From: Zeimonas sp003577305
GTDB lineage: Bacteria; Pseudomonadota; Gammaproteobacteria; Burkholderiales; Burkholderiaceae_E
Length of the DNA stretch: 64,000 bases
Direction: 5' to 3'
Assembly (NCBI GenBank): GCA_030263385.1
Contig: SZOX01000004.1
Coordinates: 248,001-312,000, forward strand
The translations under genes were made by a program, and so were the position numbers. Numbering within the stretch: the stretch's first letter is position 1; every line of letters starts with the position of its first letter. Of the stretch, positions 53,719 to 63,628 are shown one piece after another. Under the pieces are notes generated by a model. The model was given only the letters and a program-made list of their open reading frames with translations, did no database searches and was not told the origin of the DNA.

Positions 53719-54411
53719 ATGATCGACCTCTACACCTGGCCGACGCCCAACGGCCACAAGGTCCACATCATGCTCGAGGAGTGCCGCCTGCCCTACGCGG
53801 TGCATCCGGTGGACATCCGCGCGGGCGAGCAGTTCTCGCCGCGGTTCCTCGAGATCAGCCCGAACAACAAGATCCCGGCGATCGTCGACAGCGACGGTCC
53901 CGACGGCCGGCCGATGTCGCTGTTCGAATCCGGTGCGATCCTCGTCTACCTCGCCGGCAAGACCGGCCGCCTCCTGCCACGCAGCACGCGCGGCAGGTAC
54001 GAGGTGCTGCAGTGGCTGATGTTCCAGATGGGCGGCATCGGCCCGATGCTCGGGCAGGCGCACCACTTCCGCAAATACGCACCCGAACCGATTCCGTACG
54101 CGATCGGGCGCTATACGAACGAGGCCAGGCGCCTGTACCGCGTGCTCGACCGGCGGCTCGAAGCGACCGGCGCCTTCCTCGGCGGACGTCATTACTCGAT
54201 CGCCGACATCGCGACCTGGCCGTGGGTGCGTTCGCACGCCAGCCAGGGCATCGACCTGGCAGACTTTCCGGGCGTGAAGCGGTGGTACGAGGCGATCGGC
54301 GTACGCGCTGCAGTGGTGCGCGCACTCGCGGTGCTGGCAGACCAGCGCCAGCCGATCGACGACAAGGCACGCGAGAACCTGTTCGGAGCCACTCAATACG
54401 CACGGCGCTGA
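53719..54411 (+). CDS. Glutathione S-transferase, YfcG/Nu class
   Basis: The product is 230 residues. It begins MIDLYTWPTPNGHKVHIMLE, close to E. coli YfcG, with the Thr-Pro-Asn active-site triad. NKIPAIVDSDGPDG and SLFESGAILVYLA form the glutathione site, and the helical C-domain follows (ADIATWPWVRSH). YfcG has disulphide-bond reductase activity with glutathione. It closes the acyl-CoA cluster 10 nt after the dehydrogenase, so it may protect thiols or detoxify reactive enals from the pathway. Confidence 0.88.
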   Translation: MIDLYTWPTPNGHKVHIMLEECRLPYAVHPVDIRAGEQFSPRFLEISPNNKIPAIVDSDGPDGRPMSLFESGAILVYLAGKTGRLLPRSTRGRYEVLQWLMFQMGGIGPMLGQAHHFRKYAPEPIPYAIGRYTNEARRLYRVLDRRLEATGAFLGGRHYSIADIATWPWVRSHASQGIDLADFPGVKRWYEAIGVRAAVVRALAVLADQRQPIDDKARENLFGATQYARR

Positions 54412-54443
54412 ACGTCCGGGCGCGACGGCGCGCTGGAGAGGCG

Positions 54444-54908
54444 CTACTGAAGCGTTTCCCTGGCGGCCGCGGGCAGCGGGAACGAAAACACGTCGATGCC
54501 CTCCTCCTCGAGCGCGGCACGCTGCTCGCGGGTGGCCACGCCGCGGATGCCGCGCTCCGGGGCTTCCTCGTAGTGGATACGCCGGGCCTCGTCGGCGAAG
54601 CGCTCGCCGACGTCTTCGGTGTTCTCGGCAAGATGGCGCGCCATTTTCATCCACAGCGCCTGCAACTGCTGCGGCGTGGGCATCGCCGCGGCGACCGTGC
54701 CGGGCGCGGGCTGCACCGTTTCGGGCCGCGGCCCGGCAGCCGAGGACAGGTTCAGGCGCGGCGCGCTCGGCATCCGGCGCACCGTGCGGCTGGCGCAGAC
54801 CGGGCATTCGACGAGTCCGCGCGCGAGCTGCTCGTCGAACGCCTGCGTCGACGCGAACCAGCCCTCGAAACGGTGGTCGTGCTCGCAGGCGAGATCGAAG
54901 ACTTTCAT
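54444..54908 (-). CDS. DUF1178 family protein
   Basis: The product is 154 residues. It starts MKVFDLACEHDHRFEGWFAS and has CPVCASRTVRRMPSAPRLN, giving a probable zinc site (Cys8, His10 and the CxxC pair). An Ala/Pro linker precedes a C-terminal helical part (HLAENTEDVGERFADEARRI, EEAPERGIRGVATREQ). These blocks define DUF1178, a family of unknown function common in alpha- and betaproteobacteria. TACAAT at 54929-54934 may be its -10 box. It is divergent from mnmH. Confidence 0.85.
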   Translation of the reverse strand: MKVFDLACEHDHRFEGWFASTQAFDEQLARGLVECPVCASRTVRRMPSAPRLNLSSAAGPRPETVQPAPGTVAAAMPTPQQLQALWMKMARHLAENTEDVGERFADEARRIHYEEAPERGIRGVATREQRAALEEEGIDVFSFPLPAAARETLQ

Positions 54909-55019
54909 GTCGAGGTCCCTCGATCGGTATTGTACGTGCCGAACGGGCCGTCTGCGCGTGCGCTGCCCGGACCGCCCGCGCCCGATCGCGTGGGCCGGGC
55001 GCTGATAGAATCGGCCGCA

Positions 55020-55055
55020 CCTGCTGCACCTGCCGCGCCTGCTGCACCTGCCGCC
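55020..55055. repeat. 18-bp tandem repeat, about two copies, upstream of mnmH
   Basis: CCTGCTGCACCTGCCGCG at 55020-55037 is repeated at 55038-55055 with one terminal difference. It lies in the mnmH leader, between a TAGAAT box (55006-55011) and the ATG at 55094. The internal CTGC/CACCTGCC sub-repeats suggest slippage. Confidence 0.7.
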
Positions 55056-55093
55056 CGCGACCGACGCCCGGCGCGGGCGCCCGCGTTGCCCCG

Positions 55094-56209
55094 ATGAGAG
55101 ACCCGCTGCTGCTCCCGATCGACGAGGTCGTCGTTCGGCTCGACGGCTTCGACGCGATCGTCGACGCGCGCAGCCCGTCCGAGTTCGCCGAAGACCACCT
55201 GCCCGGTGCGCTCAACGCGCCGGTGCTCGACGACGCGCAGCGCGCGCAGGTCGGCACGATCCACAAGCAGCACTCGGCATTCGAAGCGCGCCGCGCCGGC
55301 GCCGCGATCGTCGCGCGCAACATCGGTTCGCTGATCGAGCGCCTGTTCGCCGATCGTCCGCACGACTGGCGCCCGTTGGTGTACTGCTGGCGCGGCGGCA
55401 ACCGTTCCGGCGCGCTGGCCACCGTGTTCGCGCGCATCGGCTGGCGCACCTCGGTGATCGACGGGGGCTATCGCGCGTTCCGGCGCCGGGTGCTCGACGA
55501 CCTCGCCCGCTGGCCTGCCGGGCTCAGCCTGCGCGTGCTGGCCGGTCGCACGGGCACCGGCAAGAGCCTGGTGCTGCAGCGCCTGGCCGCGGCCGGCGCG
55601 CAGGTGCTCGACCTCGAGGCGATCGCGCGTCACCGCGGCTCGGTGCTCGGCCCGATGCCCGATGCGCCCCAACCGTCGCAAAAGGGCTTCGAGACCGGCC
55701 TGTGGGACGCGATCCGCCGCTTCGACCCTGCGCGCCCGGTGTTCGTCGAATCCGAGAGCCGCCGCGTGGGCCACTGCCACGTGCCCGACGCGCTGATCGC
55801 CGCGATGCGCTCGGCGCACTGCATCCGGCTCGATGCGCGCCTGCCGGTGCGTGCCGCGCTGCTGCTGCGCGAGTACCGCCATTTCGTCGACGACCCTGCG
55901 CTGCTCTTCGAGCGCCTCGGGCGGCTCGCGCCGCTGCACGGCAGCCGCCAGATCGAAGCGTGGAAGACGATGGCCGAGGCGGGCCGCTGGGAAGACTTCG
56001 TCGAGTCGATGCTCGCGCAGCACTACGACCCGGCCTACGACCGTTCGATGAGGCGCAACTACCTTCGGATCGACGAGGCGCAGTCGGTCGACGTGGCCGG
56101 CGCCGACGAGGCTGCGCTGGACCGGGCGGCGCGGCGCATCCTGGAGCTCGGCGAGCCTGCGATCGCGCTCAGCGCCCCTCGGCGCGCGCCAGGCGCTCCG
56201 GATGGCTGA
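55094..56209 (+). CDS. mnmH: tRNA 2-selenouridine synthase
   Basis: MnmH (SelU/YbbB) replaces sulphur with selenium at wobble 2-thiouridine, through a geranylated intermediate. At 371 residues it has an N-terminal rhodanese domain with catalytic Cys98 (LVYCWRGGNRSG) and a C-terminal P-loop domain (GRTGTGKS, 151-158). It implies that selenophosphate synthase is encoded elsewhere. Its 3' end overlaps that of ppiD by 41 nt in convergent orientation. Confidence 0.93.
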   Translation: MRDPLLLPIDEVVVRLDGFDAIVDARSPSEFAEDHLPGALNAPVLDDAQRAQVGTIHKQHSAFEARRAGAAIVARNIGSLIERLFADRPHDWRPLVYCWRGGNRSGALATVFARIGWRTSVIDGGYRAFRRRVLDDLARWPAGLSLRVLAGRTGTGKSLVLQRLAAAGAQVLDLEAIARHRGSVLGPMPDAPQPSQKGFETGLWDAIRRFDPARPVFVESESRRVGHCHVPDALIAAMRSAHCIRLDARLPVRAALLLREYRHFVDDPALLFERLGRLAPLHGSRQIEAWKTMAEAGRWEDFVESMLAQHYDPAYDRSMRRNYLRIDEAQSVDVAGADEAALDRAARRILELGEPAIALSAPRRAPGAPDG

Positions 56210-58085
56210 CGACCTTCGAGCGCGCCTTCACCGATTCGAGATAATCGCCCAGCGCCTGCTGCGCGTAGACCTGCTGCAACTGCTGCCGATAGGTGTCGCG
56301 CCGCTGGGCCACCTGCGCCGCATCGGGCAGGTTCACCCTCGTGAGCTGGTAGATCGCGTAGCCGCGTTCGCCCAGATCGGCGCCGACGAACGCGGGCAGG
56401 GGTTCGGCAGGCGCACCGAACACCGCGTCGATCGCGGCCGCCGGCATCGCCTCGCTCGGCGCGCGCGTGACCGTGCGCGAGGCCGACAGGCCGGCGGGCG
56501 CCTCACCCGCGCGCAGCGCCTTCAACCGCGCCTCGCCGGCCTGCACCGCCAGCTTGTGCGCCTCCTCGTTCACCACCCGCTCGCGCACCTGCGCCTTGAC
56601 CGTCTCGAACGGCTCGCGCCGCGCCGGCCGATGCTCGACGACGCGCGCCGAAACCAGGGTGTTGCCGCCCACGTCGACTGCCTCGGTATTGCGCCTGGTC
56701 GCGATCGAGTCGGCGCTGAACAGCGCGGCGAGCAGGCGCGGGTTGTTCAGCGGATGCTCGCGAGGCAGCTTCGGGTTGCCCGAGCGGGTCACCTCGTCGG
56801 CGCTCTGCACCTGCAGCCCGAAGCGCTGCGCGGCCGGCGTGAGCGAGTCGGCCTGCTCGTAGACCAGGTTGCTGAAAGTCTCGGCCGCGTCTGCGAAGCG
56901 CGCAGCTGCCTTCTGCGCGCGGATCTCGCCCTCGATCGAGGCGCGCACCGATTCGAAGTCGCGCTGCGCGGCCGGCTTCACCTGCGTGAGCCTGATGATG
57001 TGGAAGCCGAACTCCGATTCCACCACGCCGCTGGTCTCGCCCTCCTTCAGCGCGAACGCCGCGTCGGCGAAGGGCTTGACCATGGTGTCGCGGGTGAACA
57101 AACCAAGATCGCCGCCCGAGGCCGCCGAACCGGGATCCTGTGATTCGGCCTTCGCCAGCGTCGCGAAATCGGCGCCCGCCTTCAGTTTCGCGAGCAGTTC
57201 CTCGGCCCGGGTGCGCGCCGCGTTCTTCTGTTCCTCGCTCGCCCCCGCTTCGACCTTGACCAGGATGTGGCTCGCACGACGCTCTTCCGGCGTGCCGTAG
57301 CGTGCCTTGTTCTGCTCGTAGTAGGCGCGCGCATCCGCCTCCGGCACCTCGATCTGCCTGGCCACCGCGTCGCCCGAAAGCACCAGGTATTCGACGCGCG
57401 CGTTCTCGGGCACCTCGAATGCCCGGGCGTTGCGCTCGTACCAGGCGAGCAGCTGCTCGTCGCCAGGATTCACTTTCGACGCGTAGTCGGCGGTGCGAAA
57501 CAGCAGCTCGCGCACCTCGCGCGTCTGCTCGCCCAGCGCGATCATGCGATCGACCAGCGAAGCCGGTACGAAGGCCGTCTGCGAGATCGCCTCGGGCAGC
57601 GCCTGCAGCGCCAGGTCGCTGCGCATTTCGCTCTCGAACATCTGTTCGCTCTTGCCCTGCGAACGCAGCAGTTGCCGGTAGCGGTCGATGTCGAACTTGC
57701 CGTCGCTGCCGACGAGGCCGGGAATCGCGCCGATCGCACGGCGCAACTGCTCATCGGACACCGCGATGCGCTTGTCGATCGCCTCGGCGAGCAGCACGCG
57801 CTGTGCGATCAGCCCGTCGAGGATCCGCGCGCGCGCGGCGTCGTTGTCGAGCATCGACGAATCGAAGCGTTCGCCCAGCATCTGGCGCAACTGCTCGATC
57901 TGGCGGCGGTGGGCGAGCTCGTATTCCTGCCTGCTGATCCTGCTCGAGCCGACGCTGGCCACCGTGTCGTCGTCGGCGAAGAACTTCTCGTAGCCCTGGA
58001 TGCCGAAGAACGCGAATGCCGGAAAGATCAGCACGAGCAACAGGAACTGCATCAGCCGTTGGTGTTTCCTGACCGAGTCGAACAT
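56169..58085 (-). CDS. ppiD: Membrane-anchored periplasmic folding factor PpiD
   Basis: The product is 638 residues. One N-terminal membrane anchor (FLLLVLIFPAFAFFGIQGYE, about 14-33) is followed by a SurA-N-like chaperone domain, a parvulin domain (about 265-365, with ASHILVKVEAG, GGDLGLFTRDTMVKPFADAA and VESEFGFHIIRL) and a C-terminal SurA-like region. PpiD works at the SecYEG exit on secreted proteins. It lies downstream of a terminator that closes the tRNA unit, so it needs its own promoter, which I cannot identify. The last 41 nt overlap mnmH. Confidence 0.94.
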   Translation of the reverse strand: MFDSVRKHQRLMQFLLLVLIFPAFAFFGIQGYEKFFADDDTVASVGSSRISRQEYELAHRRQIEQLRQMLGERFDSSMLDNDAARARILDGLIAQRVLLAEAIDKRIAVSDEQLRRAIGAIPGLVGSDGKFDIDRYRQLLRSQGKSEQMFESEMRSDLALQALPEAISQTAFVPASLVDRMIALGEQTREVRELLFRTADYASKVNPGDEQLLAWYERNARAFEVPENARVEYLVLSGDAVARQIEVPEADARAYYEQNKARYGTPEERRASHILVKVEAGASEEQKNAARTRAEELLAKLKAGADFATLAKAESQDPGSAASGGDLGLFTRDTMVKPFADAAFALKEGETSGVVESEFGFHIIRLTQVKPAAQRDFESVRASIEGEIRAQKAAARFADAAETFSNLVYEQADSLTPAAQRFGLQVQSADEVTRSGNPKLPREHPLNNPRLLAALFSADSIATRRNTEAVDVGGNTLVSARVVEHRPARREPFETVKAQVRERVVNEEAHKLAVQAGEARLKALRAGEAPAGLSASRTVTRAPSEAMPAAAIDAVFGAPAEPLPAFVGADLGERGYAIYQLTRVNLPDAAQVAQRRDTYRQQLQQVYAQQALGDYLESVKARSKVVSHPERLARAEGR

Positions 58086-58113
58086 GCGCGCCTGCCAGAT
58101 GGAAGCCGGATTG

Positions 58114-58143
58114 AAAAAAAAGGGCGAACTCTCGTTCGCCCTT
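58114..58143 (-). terminator. Rho-independent terminator after tRNA-Asp
   Basis: On the minus strand AAGGGCGAAC-GAGA-GTTCGCCCTT forms a perfect 10-bp stem with a 4-nt loop, followed by a run of eight T. It begins 7 nt beyond the tRNA-Asp CCA end and is the clearest intrinsic terminator in the window. Confidence 0.92.
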
Positions 58144-58150
58144 CGGGTGT

Positions 58151-58227
58151 TGGCGGAGTGGACGGGACTCGAACCCGCGACCCCCGGCGTGACAGGCCGG
58201 TATTCTAACCGACTGAACTACCACTCC
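58151..58227 (-). tRNA. tRNA-Asp (anticodon GTC)
   Basis: The 77-nt cloverleaf starts GGAGTGG and pairs with CCACTCC. The anticodon loop is CTGTCAC with GTC, the T loop is GGTTCGAGTC, and the discriminator is G with an encoded CCA. It is the second gene of the tRNA-Val/tRNA-Asp unit. Confidence 0.97.
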
Positions 58228-58281
58228 TGATGCATCGGTCGCACTGCCTCTTCGCTCGTCTTCGTCACGTCGCCCGGCGGC

Positions 58282-58357
58282 TGGTGGGTGCTGAGAGGTT
58301 CGAACTCCCGACCTACGCCTTGTAAGGGCGCCGCTCTGCCAGCTGAGCTAAGCACCC
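58282..58357 (-). tRNA. tRNA-Val (anticodon TAC)
   Basis: The 76-nt cloverleaf starts GGGTGCT and pairs with AGCACCC. The anticodon loop CTTACAA holds TAC, the T loop is AGTTCGAACC, the discriminator is A and CCA is encoded. It lies 54 nt upstream of tRNA-Asp and about 90 nt downstream of its promoter. Confidence 0.97.
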
Positions 58358-58448
58358 CCGATCAGGGCACCGTTCGCGGGCCGGTTGCGCCCCGGCACGT
58401 CGCTGGAGCCTGCCTCCACGCGTCGATCGATGCGCAGCGAAGTCTTTG

Positions 58449-58478
58449 ATTATATACGAGCTGCGGACTGCGGATCAA
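58449..58478 (-). promoter_or_regulatory. Sigma-70 promoter of the tRNA-Val/tRNA-Asp unit
   Basis: On the minus strand TTGATC (58478-58473) and a perfect TATAAT (58454-58449) are separated by 18 nt, 22 nt after the hupB stop. With the terminator at 58114-58143 it defines a transcription unit of about 330 nt. Confidence 0.7.
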
Positions 58479-58500
58479 CCGGCCGCATCCGCGGCGCCGC

Positions 58501-58773
58501 TCAATTGATTGCGTCTTTCAGCGCCTTGCCCGGGCGGAACTTCGGCACCTTCGCCGCCTTGATGCGGATCGTCGCGCCGGTGCGCGGGTTGCGGCCGCTG
58601 CGCGCGGCGCGCTTGCCCACCGCAAAGGTGCCGAACCCGACCAGCGTCACGGTGCCGCCCTTGCGCAGCGTCGTGCGCACTGCGCCGACCAGTGCATCGA
58701 GCGCGCGACCCGCGGCGGCCTTGGAGATGTCGGCCTGCTTCGCGATGTGGTCGATCAGTTCGGTCTTGTTCAC
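58501..58773 (-). CDS. hupB: DNA-binding protein HU-beta
   Basis: HU bends and compacts DNA. The GTG at 58773 with GAGGGGG upstream gives 90 residues starting NKTELIDHIAKQADISKAAA. The beta-arm segment GRNPRTGATIRIKAAKVPKF with the intercalating Pro is complete. Placement after lon is conserved. Its promoter is strong and unusual (58875-58903). Confidence 0.96.
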   Translation of the reverse strand: MNKTELIDHIAKQADISKAAAGRALDALVGAVRTTLRKGGTVTLVGFGTFAVGKRAARSGRNPRTGATIRIKAAKVPKFRPGKALKDAIN

Positions 58774-58874
58774 GGAAAGCCCCCTCACTGCGGATTTGTG
58801 CTGGACGCGCGCGGCACTGCGCGCTTCGGGTCTTGCTGGATGTTGCGGCCGCTGGCGCGGCAAGGCGGAGCCGT

Positions 58875-58903
58875 ATTAAATCGCCGGGCCCGGCGAGTGT
58901 CAA
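58875..58903 (-). promoter_or_regulatory. hupB promoter with a 16-bp palindrome filling the spacer
   Basis: On the minus strand TTGACA (58903-58898, perfect) and TTTAAT (58880-58875, five of six) are 17 nt apart. The spacer is occupied by TCGCCGGGCCCGGCGA (58881-58896), a perfect 16-bp palindrome. The predicted leader is about 95 nt. The placement suits a repressor or MerR-type activator site, but it may simply be GC-rich DNA. Confidence 0.8.
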
Positions 58904-58961
58904 GCCGAGCCGCGGCGATGAGAACGGCCGTTTTTCCTCTGTACGAGCGTCGTGTTCCCTG

Positions 58962-61379
<2,418 letters not shown>

Positions 61380-61394
61380 GTGCACCTCCCGGCC

Positions 61395-61423
61395 GATGTT
61401 GCGCCTCCAGCGGGGATTTCAAG
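61395..61423 (-). promoter_or_regulatory. Possible heat-shock (sigma-32) promoter of lon
   Basis: CTTGAAA (61423-61417, minus strand) equals the sigma-32 -35 consensus. After 14 nt comes GCAACATC, a partial match to the CCCCATNT -10. It lies within the 222-bp clpX-lon spacer, otherwise GC-rich and featureless, about 20 nt from the lon start. lon is a classical heat-shock gene. Confidence 0.4.
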
Positions 61424-61601
61424 CTTCTGCGGCCGAGGATACGACGTTTCGGGCTGCGAGCCCGTGCAGCGGCGTTCCGGCGTGGGGCGAATCGGCAACG
61501 CACGCGGCCGGCGGCGCCTGCGCGCGCCCGCCGGCGCCGCGCGCAATGCCGGCGATCTTCGGCGAACGGGGGCCGATCGGGTCGCGATCGACTGCGATGC
61601 G

Positions 61602-62867
61602 TCAGTTCGAGCCCGAGACCCGCGGCGCTTCGGCGTAGATGACCAGGGGCTTGCCCTCGCCCTCGATCGCGTTCTCGTCGACCACCACTTTCTGCACGTT
61701 CTGCAGGCTGGGCAGGTCGAACATGATGTCGAGCAGCGTCTGCTCGAGGATCGAGCGCAGCCCGCGCGCCCCGGTCTTGCGCTTGAGCGCCTTGCGGGCG
61801 ACCGCCTGCAGCGCCGCCGGACGCAATTCGAGGTCGACGCCTTCCATTGCGAACAGCCGCTGGTACTGCTTGACCAGCGCGTTCTTCGGTTCGACCAGGA
61901 TCTGCACCAGCGCGTCGGCATCGAGTTCGTCGAGCGTGGCCACGACCGGCAGCCGTCCGACCAGTTCGGGGATGAGGCCGAACTTGACCAGGTCTTCGGG
62001 TTCGACTTCGCGCAGCACTTCCCCGACCGCGCGCTCGCTGGCGCTGCGCACCTCGGCGGCAAAACCGATGCCCGAGCGCTCGGAGCGGTTGCGGATGACC
62101 TTCTCGAGACCGTCGAACGCGCCGCCGCAGATGAACAGGATGTTGGTCGTGTCGAGCTGGACGAAGTCCTGGTTCGGATGCTTGCGCCCGCCCTGCGGCG
62201 GCACCGACGCGACCGTGCCCTCGATCAGCTTGAGCAGCGCCTGCTGCACGCCCTCGCCGGAGACGTCGCGGGTGATCGACGGGTTGTCGGACTTGCGCGA
62301 GATCTTGTCGATCTCGTCGATGTAGACGATGCCGCTCTGCGCCTTCTCGACCTCGTAGTTGCAGTTCTGCAGCAGCTTCTGGATGATGTTCTCGACGTCT
62401 TCGCCGACGTAGCCCGCCTCGGTGAGCGTGGTGGCGTCGGCGATCACGAACGGCACGTTGAGCAGGCGCGCCAGCGTCTGCGCGAGCAGCGTCTTTCCCG
62501 AGCCGGTGGGGCCCACCAGCAGGATGTTGCTCTTGGCGAGCTCGACGTCGTCTTTCTTGCCCTTGTGGCGCAGCCGCTTGTAGTGGTTGTAGACCGCCAC
62601 CGAGAGGATCTTCTTGGCGCTCTCCTGGCCGATCACGTACTGGTCGAGGATGCCGCAGATCTCGGCCGGGGTCGGCAGGCCGCCCTTCTGGCTGCCCGCG
62701 GCGCCGTCGGCCTGGGTTTCGTCACGGATGATGTCGTTGCACAGTTCTATGCATTCGTCGCAGATGAACACCGAGGGACCGGCGATCAGCTTGCGCACCT
62801 CATGCTGGCTCTTGCCGCAGAACGAGCAGTACAGCAGTTTCTCGGTGGAACCCTTCTTGTCGGTCAT
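61602..62867 (-). CDS. clpX: ATP-dependent Clp protease ATP-binding subunit ClpX
   Basis: ClpX unfolds substrates for ClpP. At 421 residues it has an N-terminal four-Cys zinc domain (YCSFCGKSQHEVRKLI, CDECIELCNDI), Walker A GPTGSGKT, pore and sensor motifs including GYVGEDVENII, and the IGF-type loop region before IGFAAEVRS. It follows clpP after 66 nt, in the conserved tig-clpP-clpX-lon order. Confidence 0.98.
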   Translation of the reverse strand: MTDKKGSTEKLLYCSFCGKSQHEVRKLIAGPSVFICDECIELCNDIIRDETQADGAAGSQKGGLPTPAEICGILDQYVIGQESAKKILSVAVYNHYKRLRHKGKKDDVELAKSNILLVGPTGSGKTLLAQTLARLLNVPFVIADATTLTEAGYVGEDVENIIQKLLQNCNYEVEKAQSGIVYIDEIDKISRKSDNPSITRDVSGEGVQQALLKLIEGTVASVPPQGGRKHPNQDFVQLDTTNILFICGGAFDGLEKVIRNRSERSGIGFAAEVRSASERAVGEVLREVEPEDLVKFGLIPELVGRLPVVATLDELDADALVQILVEPKNALVKQYQRLFAMEGVDLELRPAALQAVARKALKRKTGARGLRSILEQTLLDIMFDLPSLQNVQKVVVDENAIEGEGKPLVIYAEAPRVSGSN

Positions 62868-62933
62868 GTTCGCTCCGGCCTGCCGGACTGCCGGGCGCGC
62901 CGCGGCCGGCGCTGCCCGGTCGGGTGGCGCCGC

Positions 62934-63596
62934 TCAGGCACCTTCGCCCCGCCTTGACAGAACCCTGTCGATCAGTCCGTAGCTTACCGCATCTTCCGAG
63001 GACATGAAGTTGTCGCGATCGGTGTCGGCCGCAATGCGCTCGAGCGGCTGCCCGGTCTTCTCGGCGAGGATCCGGTTCAGCCGCTCGCGCGTGTACAGGA
63101 TCTCGCGCGCGTGGATCTCGATGTCCGAGGCCTGGCCGTGCGCGCCGCCCGAGGGCTGGTGGATCATGATGCGCGCGTTGGGCAGCGCGAAGCGCTTGCC
63201 CTTGCTGCCCGCGGCGAGCAGGAACGCACCCATGCTCGCGGCGATGCCCAGGCACAGCGTGCTGACCTCCGGCTTGATGAACTGCATCGTGTCGTAGATC
63301 GCGAGTCCCGCCGACACCGACCCGCCGGGCGAGTTGATGTAGAAGGAGATGTCCTTGTCGGGGTTCTCGGATTCGAGGAACAGCAGCTGCGCCACGATCA
63401 GGTTCGCCGACTGATCCATGACCGGGCCGACGAGGAAGATCACGTGCTCGCGCAGCAGCCGCGAATAGATGTCGTAGGCGCGCTCGCCACGCCCGCTCTG
63501 CTCGATGACGATCGGGACCATGCCCAGTCCCTGCGTCTCCTGGTGCTGCGCCAGGTGGGCGCTGACCAGGTCTTCCACCAAGCTGTTGAAGCTCAT
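62934..63596 (-). CDS. clpP: ATP-dependent Clp protease proteolytic subunit ClpP
   Basis: ClpP forms the double-heptamer protease chamber. At 220 residues the catalytic Ser121 (GIAASMGAFLLAAG) and His146 (ARIMIHQPSGG) are present, with the Asp in DTDRDNFMS. The N-terminus carries a propeptide-like stretch before GRGERAYDIYSRLL. It lies 32 nt downstream of tig. Confidence 0.98.
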   Translation of the reverse strand: MSFNSLVEDLVSAHLAQHQETQGLGMVPIVIEQSGRGERAYDIYSRLLREHVIFLVGPVMDQSANLIVAQLLFLESENPDKDISFYINSPGGSVSAGLAIYDTMQFIKPEVSTLCLGIAASMGAFLLAAGSKGKRFALPNARIMIHQPSGGAHGQASDIEIHAREILYTRERLNRILAEKTGQPLERIAADTDRDNFMSSEDAVSYGLIDRVLSRRGEGA

Positions 63597-63628
63597 GCCT
63601 GTCTCCGTTGAATGCGGTTCGCGCGCTC

